Shown here: one piece after another, positions 8,479 to 16,566 of the stretch | Position numbering within the stretch: position 1 is the first letter of the stretch | Layout of the letters: each line of letters begins with the position of its first letter | Source: CAZKWG01 sp964615375 | Lineage (GTDB): Bacteria > Myxococcota_A > UBA796 > CAZKWG01 | Length of the DNA stretch: 57,788 nucleotides | Direction: 5' to 3' | Assembly: GCA_964615375.1 (NCBI GenBank) | Contig: CAZTOW010000059.1 | Span: 1-57,788, forward strand | Notes under the pieces: generated by a model | What the model was told of the DNA's origin: nothing | Database searches by the model: none | The model's input: only the letters and a program-made list of their open reading frames with translations | Program-made: the position numbers and the translations under genes

Positions 8479-9620
8479 CTGTTTCCCACGTCCTCTGCCT
8501 CAACCAAGCCATCTCCCATCTGAGCCTGCTCCAGCACCACGCGCTCGCGGCTCAGCTCGGCCGCGAGCTCCTCTTCGGTCGGCAGGTGGAGCAGGTAGCG
8601 CGATGCGAAGATCTGCTTCGCGCGCTCGCCGAGCGTGTAGCGCACGACGGCGTCGTTCTTCGTCGTGCAGAGGATGAGGCCGATGGGCGGGTTCTCGTCG
8701 GGGCGCGTCTCTTCACGCTCGTAGTAGCCGGTGTACAGCAACATCTGCCCGATGTCCTGCTGGGTCAGTCGGCCCACCTTGAGATCGATGAGCAGGAAGC
8801 TGCGCAGCGCGCGGTGGTAGAAGACGAGGTCCACCCAGAAGTGGTCTCCATCGACCGTGATGCGCTTCTGGCGGGCGACGAAGAACAGGTCGCGGCCCAG
8901 CTCCAGCAGGAACTGCTGGAGTCGTTCGACCAGCGCAGCCTCGAGATCGCTCTCGCGCCAGCGCGCGGCCTCGGGCAGGCCCAGGAACCCCAGCACGTAA
9001 GGGTCCTTGACGAAGTCGGCGGGCGTCTGGACCTGCTGACCCTCGCGCGCCAGGGCGAGCACGCCCTCCTTGTCTCTGGACGCCGACAGGCGCTCCCACA
9101 GCAGGCTGCTGACCTGCCGGTCCAGCTCGCGCACGGACCAGCGGGCGCGCGCGCACTCGACCTCGTAGAAGCGCCGGGCCTGCGCCGACGACACCCGCAG
9201 AAGTACGCACCAGTGCGACCAGCTCAGCTCGGCGGGGAGCTGGTCGTAACCGGCGGAGTCCAATTGGCCAGACGGTGTCTGGCCAATCTGCTCGGGAGCC
9301 CGCGCCCGAGCGCGCAGGGTGGGTGCCCGATCCCGATAGGCAAGGTAGAACTGGCGCATCTGCTTGAGGTTGGAGATCGAGTAGCCCTTGCCATGTGTTC
9401 GCGTAAGCTGGGCCGCGAGCTGGCGGATGAGCGCGGCCCCGTAGTCGGCGCGCTCAGCTCCGGCCTGCTCCTCCTCAACGATCTCGCGGCCAATCTGCCA
9501 GCAGGCGGCGACGAGCCCCACGTTGATGGCCCGTGCCGCAGCCGCGCGGGCCTGGTCCAGGATGGCGGCGACGCGGGCGACGCAGGCGATGGCGTCGGGG
9601 AGGCGGGCGGGCAGGGGCAT
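8475..9620 (-). CDS. YhcG/DUF1016-family PD-(D/E)XK nuclease-like protein
   Basis: A 381-residue protein matching the DUF1016 family in length and layout. An N-terminal helical domain includes GREIVEEEQ and GKGYSISNLKQMRQFY (about 44-92). The C-terminal PD-(D/E)XK nuclease fold has D264 in FWVDLVFYHR and the D-L-K core (D279, K281) in LLIDLKVG, then GQMLLYTGYY. Family members are often found in restriction-modification and defence islands; their exact activity is not firmly known. The gene's stop overlaps the start of the STAND NTPase gene by 4 bp, so the two form an operon. The 96 bp to the divergent plus-strand STAND gene must hold both promoters. Confidence 0.9.
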   Translation of the reverse strand: MPLPARLPDAIACVARVAAILDQARAAAARAINVGLVAACWQIGREIVEEEQAGAERADYGAALIRQLAAQLTRTHGKGYSISNLKQMRQFYLAYRDRAPTLRARARAPEQIGQTPSGQLDSAGYDQLPAELSWSHWCVLLRVSSAQARRFYEVECARARWSVRELDRQVSSLLWERLSASRDKEGVLALAREGQQVQTPADFVKDPYVLGFLGLPEAARWRESDLEAALVERLQQFLLELGRDLFFVARQKRITVDGDHFWVDLVFYHRALRSFLLIDLKVGRLTQQDIGQMLLYTGYYEREETRPDENPPIGLILCTTKNDAVVRYTLGERAKQIFASRYLLHLPTEEELAAELSRERVVLEQAQMGDGLVEAEDVGNR

Positions 9621-9716
9621 GGGGAGATCCGAGGTGGGAGGGACCTATAACCGCGTGTCATATGGGTCGGCGCCGTCAGGGCGGCCGCGCAGGATATGAA
9701 GGGCGCGGAGCTTCGC

Positions 9717-12700
9717 ATGGACTGGACCCGCCTGCACCACCACGGGCTCGCAGTGGAGAGGGCCTTCGAGGTCCTGTGTACGCATCTGTTCGAGCGCTGG
9801 CTCCGCCGCGAGAAGGGCGAGGCGTTGGTCCGCTTTTACGCGGTGGATGGCTGTGGGGGCGATGGCGGCGTGGAGGCGTTCGGCGTGCTCGCGTCGGGCG
9901 ACGAGGTCGGGCTCCAGTGCAAGTGGTTCCCGGATCGCTTCCGCGCAGACGAGGCGAAGAAGCTAGATGATTCTGTTAGGACGGCGCGCGAACGCCACCC
10001 TCGGCTGATCGAGTACGTCGTAGCGTTCCCAAAGAACCTGAAGGACGCGAAGCGGAACACGGGCGACAAGTCTGAGCTGGATCGGTGGAAGGAGTTCGCC
10101 AGGGGATACCCGGGTATGGTCGTCACGCGGTGGGACGAGCACCAGCTTGAGGCGCTCCTGCTTCGGGACCAGGACCTCCGGGACCACTGGTTTGGCGATG
10201 GCCTCATGGTGCCACCCGCGAAGCGCCTGGCCCTGGCGCTCCCGCAGTTCGAGGGCCGCTATGCCCCCACCGACCCCCACGTCCCGGGCCAGATTCGGGA
10301 CGCTGTCGCGCTGCACCTTCGAGTCGCCGATGCCGTCGAGCGCGAGACGAAGCGCATCGGGGAGCTGTCTGCCTCCGCGGACCACTTCCGGCAGGTACTC
10401 GCCGCGCTGATTGACTACGGCCCCCTCCGCGTCGTTGAGGCTGGCGATGAGCGCGCTGAGGTCAACGCATTCGTGGAGCGGGCGTCCGGGATTCTGAACA
10501 TGCTGCGCCGCGCCTGGTCGGGTGGAGCAGCACCGGTGGCCGAGGCCCTCGTGCCCCCGGACTCCTTCGACCGCCTGATCGGCCGGCTGAGCCCCTCTTC
10601 GGCAGCTCGCGCGCCCGGCGATCCGATGAAGCCCGAGCGTGAGCGTCTGCAGGCCCTGCCCGACTGGGTTGACGCCATCAACACCGCAATCTCCCGGTGG
10701 AGGCGCACCAGAGAGATGCTGGTCGTCGTCGGTCCGCCTGGGTGCGGCAAGACGCACGGCCTCGTGGCCACGGGAGGATGGTACGCCACGGAGCGAGACG
10801 CACCGACCTATCTCCTGGCCGCCCGACACGTCGATCCCCGACGCCCATGGCAGGCCATCCTCGGCGAGCTGCTGGATCGGCCCGGTCTGTCCGTCGAAGG
10901 GGCGCTCGCAGCCATGGAGAGCGAGGCCCATGCCGCGATGGCTCGGAGGCGACACCGGGAAGGCGCGGCTGCGGAAGGTGCGCGGGCCCTGTTGATCGTG
11001 GATGGCCTGGATGAGAGCAGGCCAGCCGACCCGATCTGGCGCGTTAGGCTCGCTGAGCTGCGACATCACCTGCGAAGCCACCCTGCCCTCGTGGTCGCCG
11101 TGTCGGTGCGATCCTCGGCGGTCGAGAGGTGTCTGCCTACGGGAGAGAGCTTTGACCGCCTGGATCTCCGCCCCACCGGCGACGCCGACCTGCTCAAGGT
11201 GGTGCAGCGCACCTGCGAGCACCACCAGATAGAGGTCGCGGACCCCATACAGCTCGCGGGCCTCCTCCAGAGCCCGCTGGCGGTTCGGTTCTTCGCGGCG
11301 CTCCACCGGCGCTCCAGGGTGGTGCCAGCACAGGTCGCGTCCACTCTGCCGCACCTCATCGGACAATGGCTGGACCGGCTGGAGCATGAGCTTCAAGCAG
11401 ATGATCCGGAATGGCCCAAGGGTGAGCGGCTGATCAGGGGCCTTCTCAGCGCCATGTTGAGCCAGATTGTCGTTGCGGGCGAGCCGGTGATTCGCGAACG
11501 GATAATCCAAGCCATGATGGAGGCGAGCCCACCGGGAGCGCTCTCACGGGCACGAGCCCACCGGGTCATCGAGGTCTGCCAGACCTACGCGCTGCTCGAC
11601 GAAATCGAGGAACTCCGCCGGGATCCGCTTAAGGATGCCACCTTCGTGCTGGATCTCGGCGATCAGGTCTTCGCTGACTACCTCGCCGGCCGAGAAGCGG
11701 CGCTACGCACACGAGACCAGCTCGCCGCAGAGGGCGAAGCGTCCTGTCCCCACATCCTCCGTCAGCGGCCTGACGCCGCAGTGTTTGCCACCCTGTTCTT
11801 GATGGACGAGGGCATCCTCGTCATCAACGACGAGATCTGGACCGACGAGTCGCTCGGGCGTCGATTCGCCCTGCTGCTGCGCGCGGCGGCCTGGGCTGCA
11901 CCGGATCGCGTCGAGGGGCTCCGCGCGGTCTTGGACCGGGCGCTCCGAGACAACAAGGTCACCTGTCATCGGGTCGGGAGCACCCTGGTCGTGCCTGTGT
12001 GCCGTGTCGAGGCGCATCCCTTCGGGGCTGCCTGGCTGCACGAGCAGCTCACCTCCATGACGTGTCAAGAGCGCGATGTGCTCTGGTCGGCCCCGACGTC
12101 GCTCCCGACGAGGCACAGCGCCCGCTGGGAGGGGTGGTCTCAGCTCGCCAGCGACGCGCTCACGCTCTGGCCGGGCGAGCCCTGGTGGGGGGCGCCTCGG
12201 GTGCTGGCCTGGACCCTGACCAGCCTTGACCGCGGGCGCGTGGCCCATGGCCGCAGCCAGCTCGCGCGTTGGGCACGGTCGGACCTTGCTCAGCTGCGCG
12301 CGCTGCTGAGCGCCCTCGAGGCGGTGGACGACCCTCAGGTCCAGGAGGAACTCGCCCTCTGTACCATGGAGGCCGTCTTGTGGTGGGAGGGACCGCCAAC
12401 CTCACTCGACGCGCTCGCGCGGTACATCGCAGGCCGCGTGTTCGGAGGTGCAGGCGCCACCGGAGTGACAAACGTGCGCCTGCGCGTCGCGGCTCGTGCG
12501 GTTGTGGAGCTGGCGGCGGCAAGGGTCCCTGACTTCCCGCCCGAGATGCTGGAGCGGGCCAGACCGCCCTACCCCGTCCCGGACGTGCTTCTGCCCGTGG
12601 ACCGGGGCGCGATCCAGGAGGTGCTCGACAAGCCGTCTACGCCGACAGTGGCGATGCTCGACTGGGACCTGTGGCACTACGTGGTCGGCGGACCGATCAA

Positions 12701-14264
12701 CGACCTGGTGAGGACAACAGACGAGGCCGGCGAAGCCCGCGCTAGGGTTGAGTGGTCGGACAATGACATCAAGGAGAATCTGCGCGCACTGGTGCGCTCC
12801 GGCGCCGTGAGCCTCACCGCGGAAGCGCGGCGCCGGCTCATCGCTTCATGGGACCTGCGTGAGGCTGAGATCAAAGCAGACCGAGATCGGCGCCACGCCA
12901 GGATCGAAGAGCTCGTGATGCGCTTCGCGGCACGTCGCGGCGAGCCCCACGCGGAGAGCGCGGGAGGCGGCTCAAACATTGCGCTCTCAGAGCTGCTCCC
13001 TGCCGCCACGGACACATGCTGGTCAGCGCTGGATCCCCTTGTCAGCCGGTACGCCGCCGAGCTGGGGATCCCTGACCTGACCGTGCACGCGCTCGCGGCA
13101 GGGATCGCGGTGTCGCACCTGAGACGTCACGGGTGGGGCGAGGACGCTCACCGGCTCGACCGCGCGATCCACGAACGCCATTCCCCCGCCACCCACGGGA
13201 GCCGGAGCGAGATCGCCGGGGTCGCCGAGAAGTACGCGTTCACGGCGGCGCACGAGATCGCTGGGCACTTCCTCCTCTGGCGCCCCCCAGCGCGGGGTCG
13301 GCAGGGCCGGTCATCAGGCCAGGTCGCGGAGTACGCCGTGAGCTCAGACCTGCTGATCGGCGTGCCTTGCAGGGAGAACGCACCGCCGGTGGAGCGCCTC
13401 TGGGCGACCTGGGCGCCCGACATCGGTCCGCCAGGGGTCACGGACGATGGTGACGCCGGGCTGGCCCGGGTGACCCGCCGGTTGCTCAGCGCTGCATTCC
13501 CTGACCCTGGCAGCCTGCTCGCGGGACCTGAACCGGGCAGTGTCGTGATCGCCTGCGCGACGGTCGACGACAGCCTGGGCGCCACACCCCGGCCAGCGCT
13601 CTGGATCTCCGCGCTCGCGCTGCCGGCCGACCAGATCGACATCCTGGAGCGGGATCTGCGCGCAGGTCTCGAGCTCTCGGGCGATCCACACGAGCAGCAT
13701 GAGGAGAGCGACGCCAGCTACCTTCCCTCCGATCTCGTCGCCGTGTCCACGTGGATTCTCCTGCGGGCCGGATGGCTCTCCTATGTCTCGGTGGACTCGC
13801 AGGGGCGTCCCTGTGAGGTGGTCCTCCAGAGCCTGAGCGCCAGGCTGCTGGACCACGACGGTGAGAACGAGCTGCACACGTTCCTGCCAGGCGGGCTCCT
13901 CCGCGAGCACCTCCCCGTCGTGACCACCCGCGGCGACGACCGACAGCGGCACTTCCTCGATCCTCAGGGGCGGACGCGCGCTGTGGCGCAACGGAGCCCA
14001 GGGCGGTGGCGCGAGCCGGTGTCCACTGAGGCGCTGTTCGCCGACAGAGCGAACCTCCTCGCGACGCTGAGGGCGCATGGATTGGAGGTGGTCTGGGCCG
14101 TCCGCCAGTTCTGGGAGGTCCCCCCTCGCCTCTGGGTGCCGAAGGGTGGGCCCCAAGGGCCGGAGGACTACCCGGCTGTGCGGGACCGGGAGCAGCGCGC
14201 GGTGCTCCGATGGGTGGAGGAGGAGGGCTGGAGGGTGCTGTGCAGGCAGGAGCACAGCGGCTGA
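9717..14264 (+). CDS. Second giant STAND NTPase with Mrr-like nuclease head
   Basis: From the ATG at 9717 the protein has 1515 residues. GGAG at 9707-9710 is well placed for it, better than for the in-frame ATG at 9696. GGDGGVE at 47-53 and QCK at 67-69 repeat the Mrr-like active-site layout of the minus-strand paralog. The NTPase has Walker A GPPGCGKT near 339-346 and Walker B LLIVDGLDES near 424-433. The C-terminal region includes an EKYAFTAAHEIAG segment aligning with GKKYQRIALARLVG of the paralog. The two proteins therefore share the full architecture but are strongly diverged, as expected for sensors of different triggers. The gene is divergent from the YhcG/STAND pair. A phage-defence role is inferred. 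Confidence 0.8.
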   Translation: MDWTRLHHHGLAVERAFEVLCTHLFERWLRREKGEALVRFYAVDGCGGDGGVEAFGVLASGDEVGLQCKWFPDRFRADEAKKLDDSVRTARERHPRLIEYVVAFPKNLKDAKRNTGDKSELDRWKEFARGYPGMVVTRWDEHQLEALLLRDQDLRDHWFGDGLMVPPAKRLALALPQFEGRYAPTDPHVPGQIRDAVALHLRVADAVERETKRIGELSASADHFRQVLAALIDYGPLRVVEAGDERAEVNAFVERASGILNMLRRAWSGGAAPVAEALVPPDSFDRLIGRLSPSSAARAPGDPMKPERERLQALPDWVDAINTAISRWRRTREMLVVVGPPGCGKTHGLVATGGWYATERDAPTYLLAARHVDPRRPWQAILGELLDRPGLSVEGALAAMESEAHAAMARRRHREGAAAEGARALLIVDGLDESRPADPIWRVRLAELRHHLRSHPALVVAVSVRSSAVERCLPTGESFDRLDLRPTGDADLLKVVQRTCEHHQIEVADPIQLAGLLQSPLAVRFFAALHRRSRVVPAQVASTLPHLIGQWLDRLEHELQADDPEWPKGERLIRGLLSAMLSQIVVAGEPVIRERIIQAMMEASPPGALSRARAHRVIEVCQTYALLDEIEELRRDPLKDATFVLDLGDQVFADYLAGREAALRTRDQLAAEGEASCPHILRQRPDAAVFATLFLMDEGILVINDEIWTDESLGRRFALLLRAAAWAAPDRVEGLRAVLDRALRDNKVTCHRVGSTLVVPVCRVEAHPFGAAWLHEQLTSMTCQERDVLWSAPTSLPTRHSARWEGWSQLASDALTLWPGEPWWGAPRVLAWTLTSLDRGRVAHGRSQLARWARSDLAQLRALLSALEAVDDPQVQEELALCTMEAVLWWEGPPTSLDALARYIAGRVFGGAGATGVTNVRLRVAARAVVELAAARVPDFPPEMLERARPPYPVPDVLLPVDRGAIQEVLDKPSTPTVAMLDWDLWHYVVGGPINDLVRTTDEAGEARARVEWSDNDIKENLRALVRSGAVSLTAEARRRLIASWDLREAEIKADRDRRHARIEELVMRFAARRGEPHAESAGGGSNIALSELLPAATDTCWSALDPLVSRYAAELGIPDLTVHALAAGIAVSHLRRHGWGEDAHRLDRAIHERHSPATHGSRSEIAGVAEKYAFTAAHEIAGHFLLWRPPARGRQGRSSGQVAEYAVSSDLLIGVPCRENAPPVERLWATWAPDIGPPGVTDDGDAGLARVTRRLLSAAFPDPGSLLAGPEPGSVVIACATVDDSLGATPRPALWISALALPADQIDILERDLRAGLELSGDPHEQHEESDASYLPSDLVAVSTWILLRAGWLSYVSVDSQGRPCEVVLQSLSARLLDHDGENELHTFLPGGLLREHLPVVTTRGDDRQRHFLDPQGRTRAVAQRSPGRWREPVSTEALFADRANLLATLRAHGLEVVWAVRQFWEVPPRLWVPKGGPQGPEDYPAVRDREQRAVLRWVEEEGWRVLCRQEHSG

Positions 14265-14407
14265 TGGCGTGGCTGGGCGCCCTGCGCGGGGCATGACAAC
14301 AGGGATCACCCGTTCAGAACTCAGCCTCCGACGCCCCATCCGCCCGCTTGCCGGCCAGCCGTACCCGGTTACGCGGACCTGAGAACCCTCGCGTCTGCGG
14401 AGCGCTC

Positions 14408-14758
14408 ATGCCCATCTATCGACTGCCTTCCCACCGCGAGCCCGTCACACTGCCCGTCGGCTTCGAGGACGCCGCCAGCGGGGAGGTCCACCGCGAGGCC
14501 GAGGTGCGCCCCGTCACCGGGGGCGACGAGATCTACATCGGCAGCTCGCCCGACTACAACCGCTACCCGAACGACCTCATCTACAAGACCCTGCTGCTCT
14601 CGCGCACCGTGACCCGCATCGGCCCGAAGACGAACATCACCGTAGACGACATCCGGCGCCTGCACGCGCAGGATCTGCGCGCCCTGGAGTACGCGGTCTA
14701 CCGCATCACCTATGGCGAGGACGAGAGCACGCCCAAGGCCCTGCCGCCCGGCGCATGA
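14408..14758 (+). CDS. Orphan paralog of the CIS tail-assembly-like protein
   Basis: A 116-residue protein. GGAG at 14399-14402 supports the ATG at 14408. It is clearly paralogous to the product of 44831-45166 in the main CIS operon. Shared features, in order, are a short beta-rich start, REAEVR/RDAEVR, EIYIGSSPDYNR against EYFIGMSPEYNR, LLLSRTV/LLLARAV, and the ending LRALEYAVYRITYGEDE against VRALECAIYRLTYGDDV. The family resembles Mu gp41-like phage tail assembly proteins. This copy lies 30 kb from the operon on the opposite strand, directly upstream of the three effectors. It may serve them, for example in loading, or may be left from a second tail locus. That is inference. Confidence 0.7.
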   Translation: MPIYRLPSHREPVTLPVGFEDAASGEVHREAEVRPVTGGDEIYIGSSPDYNRYPNDLIYKTLLLSRTVTRIGPKTNITVDDIRRLHAQDLRALEYAVYRITYGEDESTPKALPPGA

Positions 14759-14901
14759 GCCCGCGCGCCGCGGCTGGGTCGGCCTGGAGAGTGGCCCGCA
14801 TGGCACCACGAGGCGCTCAGGCACGATGTCGGCGGGGTTTCGCGGCGCGCGGGCCTTGACGAACACATTCCACCCTGACGACCATGAAAAATCAATACGC
14901 C

Positions 14902-14915
14902 AGGAGGTAAGCGTG
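14902..14915 (+). promoter_or_regulatory. Strong ribosome site setting a GTG start
   Basis: AGGAGG (14902-14907) lies 5 bp before GTG (14913). It decides the start of the first effector, although the frame is open further upstream. Bases 14904-14922 match the same region of the third effector (16555-16573) at all but one base, showing that the two 5' ends are duplicates. Confidence 0.8.
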
Positions 14916-15950
14916 AACCAGCAGACCCACCGCAAGCAGCAGTCGGACGCGGTCGCCCGCAGCGCGGTGACCGGGGCCAGGGCACCGCGGACCGATCACC
15001 TCCAGGGCCGCGGGCTCCAAGATCCCCTGTTGTCGCGCTCGGCAAAGGCCAGCGCGGACGACGACAAGGACGACGACGAACCAGCCAGGCTCCATCGCTC
15101 GGCGCGGGCGGCGGGTGGCGGCGGTGTGGCGGGTGCGTGGGGACGCGCGACTGCTGGCGCCGCCGGGGCCGTGCCCTATCGCCGGGAGATGGAGCGGGCC
15201 TTTGGTCAGGACTTCTCGGGGGTGCGAGCGTACACGGGTCGACGGGAGCCCATGGAGGCGATCGGGGCCCACGCGGCGGCCAACGGGGAGCAGGTCGCGT
15301 TCGCGGAGGCGAGTCCGTCGCGCAAGTTGGTGGCGCATGAGCTGACGCATGTCGTGCAGCGGAGACGGGCGGGGGGTAGCGGCGGCGTGCGAGGGAGCAT
15401 GAAGCTGAGCCAGCCGGGGGATGCGGCGGAGCAGGAGGCGGAGCGGGTGAGTGAGTCAGTCGTTGGAGGACGGACGGCTGAGGTGAGCGCACTCGGGGGT
15501 ATAGGAGCCGGTATTAGCCGCAAAGTGAGCAGCAAGTGGCAAGAGATGAGGAAGCCCGCATCTGGGAAGATTACGGGTAGATTTGGTGAAGACCGTGGCG
15601 ACCATAAGCACTCGGGTACTGACTTCGCCTGTGATCCAGGTTCAAGTGTCAAATCGGCCTTAGATGGGCAAGTCATTCAAACTCAGGGCACCTCGTCATC
15701 TGGTGGATACGGTAACCGCATGGTTGTAAAGCACTCAAATACCTGGCAGACCACTTACAACCACCTGAGCTCCTTCGAAAAGTCGGTAGGTGAACGAGTG
15801 AGAGCTGGAGCTAAGATCGCCGAGTCAGGAAATACAGGAAACTCCACTGGTCCTCATCTCCATTTCGAAGTAATGAAGAATGGTAAGTATGTCAATCCAG
15901 AGTCATATATTGGTGACAAGATCAAAATTCGTGTCTGGAATGTGTGGTGA
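14913..15950 (+). CDS. CIS effector: DUF4157 (eCIS core) + M23 peptidase
   Basis: A 345-residue protein. Residues 1-45 are the leader shared with the next two effectors. Residues 45-85 are a charged, Gly-rich linker. About 88-165 is DUF4157, with FSGVRAYTG and the metalloprotease-like HELTHVVQ at 142-149, followed by the usual acidic AEQEAERV. DUF4157 is the hallmark domain of eCIS-associated cargo. About 215-335 is an M23/LytM endopeptidase with H233, D237 and HLH at 315-317, expected to cut peptidoglycan cross-bridge peptides. No signal peptide is present, so export must use another route such as the CIS. GC drops sharply near 15490: the M23 part is much AT-richer than the N-terminal part, suggesting domain exchange. 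Confidence 0.88.
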   Translation: MNQQTHRKQQSDAVARSAVTGARAPRTDHLQGRGLQDPLLSRSAKASADDDKDDDEPARLHRSARAAGGGGVAGAWGRATAGAAGAVPYRREMERAFGQDFSGVRAYTGRREPMEAIGAHAAANGEQVAFAEASPSRKLVAHELTHVVQRRRAGGSGGVRGSMKLSQPGDAAEQEAERVSESVVGGRTAEVSALGGIGAGISRKVSSKWQEMRKPASGKITGRFGEDRGDHKHSGTDFACDPGSSVKSALDGQVIQTQGTSSSGGYGNRMVVKHSNTWQTTYNHLSSFEKSVGERVRAGAKIAESGNTGNSTGPHLHFEVMKNGKYVNPESYIGDKIKIRVWNVW

Positions 15951-16438
15951 GATCTGGCATGCAGACACAACGTATCCGAACTCAGGTGACAGAGCTCAAT
16001 CGGAATACGGCTTCGCCAGTGCTGCGAAACGACTACCTGACTCGCAGCACGCTCAGGGATGGGTTGGCATCTCACGATGAGGCCATCGGGGCAAGCCGCA
16101 AGAACGGAAACCAAGATGTAGTCTACCGTAAGTGTACCAAGGGTGAACCATGTGGAAATAGAGGTATTCGTCGGGTGATACGAAAGTCCTTCGGCAAATT
16201 CGGCAGCCAAGCTGTCGCGGTTTCAAAGTGCGAATCTTCCGGCGGCGGAACCAACGCGGGATCAAAGGGGTCATACTATGGTCTCTTTCAGTTGAGTGAA
16301 GCTGTGCGGGCAACCTATCCGGCTGGGAATAGCAAGTGTGCGGAAGGACAATGCAAGGCCGCCTGGAAGTACTTCAAAGCGTCAGGAAAGTCGTGGGCGC
16401 CTTGGGGTTGCAAGCCCAATAGCCCTAATGGCTGTTGA
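15947..16438 (+). CDS. CIS effector candidate: transglycosylase/lysozyme-like
   Basis: A 163-residue protein if it starts at GTG 15947, which overlaps the upstream stop as GTGA. ATG 15959 is the alternative. The N-terminal 45 residues match the leader of both neighbours. After a linker, about 80-163 is a small lysozyme-fold domain of the transglycosylase-like/Rpf type. It has AVAVSKCESSGG with the likely catalytic Glu (residue 96 from the GTG), then SYYGLFQLSEAV, and several Cys that could form disulphides. Expected action is cleavage of glycan strands. The DUF4157 domain is absent, so here the leader is joined directly to the enzyme. Low GC, like the neighbours. No signal peptide is visible. 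Confidence 0.75.
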   Translation: MRSGMQTQRIRTQVTELNRNTASPVLRNDYLTRSTLRDGLASHDEAIGASRKNGNQDVVYRKCTKGEPCGNRGIRRVIRKSFGKFGSQAVAVSKCESSGGGTNAGSKGSYYGLFQLSEAVRATYPAGNSKCAEGQCKAAWKYFKASGKSWAPWGCKPNSPNGC

Positions 16439-16553
16439 GAAGGCCAAGGCGACATGGAAAGTGCGCTATGGAATCGCAGAGCAGAGACAACTGGCCCAGG
16501 CCGCGTTGGAAGTGCTGAGGCGCAACGTGAGTAGTGCGTGTGCATGTTCATAA
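16428..16553 (+). CDS. Possible 41-residue ORF between effectors
   Basis: The ATG at 16428 lies inside the end of the transglycosylase-like gene in another frame. The ORF runs to a TAA just before the ribosome site of the next effector. The peptide is basic and helical, with no membrane segment or signal. The overlap suggests translational coupling, but there is no homology I recognise. It is too small and soluble for an obvious immunity protein. It may be only the untranslated gap. Confidence 0.25.
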   Translation: MAVEKAKATWKVRYGIAEQRQLAQAALEVLRRNVSSACACS

Positions 16554-16566
16554 GGAGGAAAGCGTG
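16552..16566 (+). promoter_or_regulatory. Strong ribosome site setting the GTG start of the third effector
   Basis: AAGGAGG (16552-16558) lies 5 bp before GTG (16564). It matches the site of the first effector almost base for base and excludes the in-frame ATG at 16534. Confidence 0.8.

Noticed and set aside
9963..11510. 515-codon minus-strand frame
   Set aside because: Antisense of the second STAND gene, whose motifs are clear on the plus strand.
13195..13300. HEIAGH segment as a zinc-protease motif in the second STAND protein
   Set aside because: The spacing is H-E-x-x-x-H, not HExxH, and the segment aligns with a non-metal region of the paralog.
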